A stretch of 39,846 nt of DNA from assembly GCF_001613265.1 (NCBI RefSeq), contig NZ_BDCA01000047.1, forward strand, positions 1 to 39,846, in the 5' to 3' direction. The notes below the pieces were generated by a model. It was not told the DNA's origin. It saw nothing but the letters and a program-made list of their open reading frames with translations, and searched no databases. This document shows positions 38,497-39,846 of the stretch, in pieces; position 1 is the first letter of the stretch; each line of letters begins with the position of its first letter. This DNA comes from Nocardia vermiculata NBRC 100427. GTDB taxonomy: Bacteria; Actinomycetota; Actinomycetes; Mycobacteriales; Mycobacteriaceae. The position numbers and the translations under genes are program-made.

Positions 38497-39025
38497 GATG
38501 CGTCCTTCCAGCACCTCACGCGCGTCACCTGGTGCCTGTACGTACAAGACACCGAAGCAACCGTCGCTTGTCTGCTACGAGTTCTGCTGGTCCCAACCCG
38601 AACGAGACCCGAACAGCAAACGACGGAAGTAACACCGGAACGGTGGAACTTTCGTGATGCGATCAAGGAATGGACAGGAGGCAGCCAGCGCAAAGTCCAA
38701 ACGTACACCCAGAAATAAAAGGTGTCAAAGTACCACCCGAACCGAGATCCGGATGCTCGGCGCGCCGGACCCGGTGTTCGCTGGCTGCGTTCGAGTCTCC
38801 GGCGGCGCCTCGACCTGGGTACTCGACCCCGTCACAGCTGCCGCTGTTGTGAATAGCGTGACGGTTCGGACGTAACTCGTCAAGTGGCGAGACCACCTCG
38901 ATAACTACGAGATACGCTGCCGCGCTGGCGAATCACTCGCTTTTCCGGCCGAACACATGCCGCTGAGCTGCGAAGATCGAGCAAGCCACCCGGTCGAACA
39001 TACTTCCGAACCCGCCTGGCGACGC
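38497..39025. other. rpoB leader and intergenic region
   Basis: A 529-bp gene-free stretch. The part 38497-38693 is the inferred rpoBC mRNA leader; it contains repeated TTCGGGT units on the minus strand near 38595-38615 and could fold, but no known riboswitch or protein-binding leader is recognised. The part 38730-39025 lies between the promoter and the stop of the Mce-associated gene; open frames there lack ribosome binding sites and I see no clear terminator. Confidence 0.5.
38700..38728 (-). promoter_or_regulatory. rpoBC promoter
   Basis: On the minus strand: TTGACA (38723-38728), 17-nt spacer, TACGTT (38700-38705). A perfect -35, the ideal spacing and a -10 of the TANNNT type make it a strong primary-sigma promoter. 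The transcript would begin near 38693 and have a leader of nearly 200 nt before the TTG start. Confidence 0.75.
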
Positions 39026-39802
39026 TCAGCGGTCGGCGATCTCGCTCGCCAGCCAGTGCCCGTCGACCTTCTGCATGTGCAGCACGATCGGACCGGCGGC
39101 ACTTTCCTGCGGAGCGCCGTCCTTTGTCGCGTTCACCGTGAGATTCACCAACAACTCGGCCCGGTCGTCGGTGAGCAAGGTCACGCCGATCGGGTCCGGG
39201 GTGGCCTGCGCGGTCGACTTGGCCTGCTGGATCGCGTCGACCGTGGTGTCGGCGAACTTGTCGAAGTCGGCGCGCATCTTGCCGGTGACCACCTTGTGCA
39301 CGGCATCCTTGTAGCCACCCACGGTCTGCACGTCGTAGGAGTACACGGTCTTCAGCGCATTGTCCGCCGCGGCGACGACCTGCTGAGTGGCCTGCGTATC
39401 GACATAGGCGTCGTTACCGTCGCCCACCCCGGGCCGCAGCGCCGCGACCGCGGCGAATGCACTGACCACCACGGCCGCCACCAGCAGCGCCGCGGCCAAC
39501 ATCCAGCCGGGCGCGGGCCGGCGTGAGCGGGGCCCGTTCTTCGTTTGCCCGGCCGTCGGCCGGCGGGAGAACTTCGACGGGCCGGCGGCACGCGGGCCGG
39601 GGTAGGACTGGGAGGCCGGTGCCGGCGGGACCGGTGCACCGGAACGGATGGTCTTGGTCCGTGGCCTCGCCTTCTCTGCCTTCCCCGACTTACCGACGGC
39701 GGTGGCGCCGGGGCGCCGGACCGTACGCTCGGCCGGCTCGGACGAGCCGGCGCCGGGGCGCAGCCGGGAGGAAACCTTGTTGACCGGGGGACGGGATGCC
39801 AT
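39026..39802 (-). CDS. Mce-associated membrane protein
   Basis: 258 residues. A long basic, Pro/Arg-rich cytoplasmic region (1-98) is followed by one membrane helix, WMLAAALLVAAVVVSAFAAVAAL (about 100-122), and an external domain with DAYVDTQATQQVVAAADNALKTVYSYD and a C-terminal VDGHWLASEIADR, the layout of the Mce-associated (Mam) proteins that accompany Mce lipid importers. ATG with a strong AGGAGGT, which overlaps the stop codon of the gene before it. Probably the last gene of a mce operon to the right. Confidence 0.9.
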   Translation of the reverse strand: MASRPPVNKVSSRLRPGAGSSEPAERTVRRPGATAVGKSGKAEKARPRTKTIRSGAPVPPAPASQSYPGPRAAGPSKFSRRPTAGQTKNGPRSRRPAPGWMLAAALLVAAVVVSAFAAVAALRPGVGDGNDAYVDTQATQQVVAAADNALKTVYSYDVQTVGGYKDAVHKVVTGKMRADFDKFADTTVDAIQQAKSTAQATPDPIGVTLLTDDRAELLVNLTVNATKDGAPQESAAGPIVLHMQKVDGHWLASEIADR

Positions 39803-39814
39803 GTGGGGTACCTC

Positions 39815-39846
39815 CTACGATCCCGGCTGGGGGGCGGGCGCCTGGG
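39815..39846 (-). CDS. C-terminal end of an upstream gene (runs off the right edge)
   Basis: The last visible codons read QAPAPQPGS followed by TAG at 39815-39817. A Pro/Ala/Gln tail like this is common at the C terminus of Mce proteins, and the TAG overlaps the AGGAGG of the Mce-associated gene, as in a tight operon. Only ten codons are visible, so the identity is a guess. Confidence 0.45.
   Translation of the reverse strand, partial: QAPAPQPGS

Noticed and set aside
38663..38896. A 77-codon minus-strand frame upstream of rpoB
   Set aside because: It lies across the rpoBC promoter, has no ribosome binding site and no conserved features.

Overview
The window is high-GC actinobacterial DNA, most likely from Nocardia or a close mycolate-containing relative. 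Pointers are the near-mycobacterial RpoB and RpoC sequences, a Mce-associated membrane protein upstream of rpoB, two DUF3558-type lipoproteins, an EspC-like type VII secretion substrate, an FprB-type ferredoxin reductase, and frequent GTG/TTG starts. The genus is inferred from gene content, not from a database search.

Layout. The left end holds the str operon on the minus strand: rpsL, rpsG, fusA and the 5' part of tuf. The right end holds rpoB and rpoC on the minus strand, preceded by a Mce-associated protein gene and the last codons of another gene. The roughly 27 kb between rpoC and rpsL is accessory DNA made of small transcription units, many of them regulator/target pairs: DUF3558 lipoproteins; hpd with a divergent Lrp/AsnC regulator; an AlkZ-like winged-helix protein behind a quinone oxidoreductase; an EspC-like protein coupled to a transglycosylase; an acyl-ACP thioesterase; fprB; a SixA-like phosphatase; a small membrane protein; an AdhR/NmlR-like MerR regulator; a small GNAT protein; an XRE regulator divergent from an aldo/keto reductase; a hotdog protein with a KstR-like operator; a 45-residue peptide gene; an AraC regulator divergent from a cupin; a MerR regulator fused to sliding-clamp domains with a TPR partner and an unknown protein; an AraC / VOC / UvrA-like cassette; and a TetR regulator divergent from an SDR / MBL-like / alpha-beta hydrolase operon.

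Most unusual content. (1) The MerR regulator at 20971-22116 carries domains II and III of the DNA polymerase III beta clamp in place of an ordinary effector domain. It sits behind a MerR-type promoter with a 19-bp spacer and overlaps a TPR-like gene by 65 nt. (2) A 45-codon gene at 18527-18664 has a strong ribosome binding site, strongly biased codons and its own hairpin terminator, and resembles nothing I recognise. (3) A perfect match to the KstR operator consensus lies just upstream of a thioesterase-like gene.

The rifampicin-determining segment of RpoB and residues K43/K88 of S12 are the drug-sensitive forms. No tRNA, rRNA, CRISPR array, transposase or integrase was seen.
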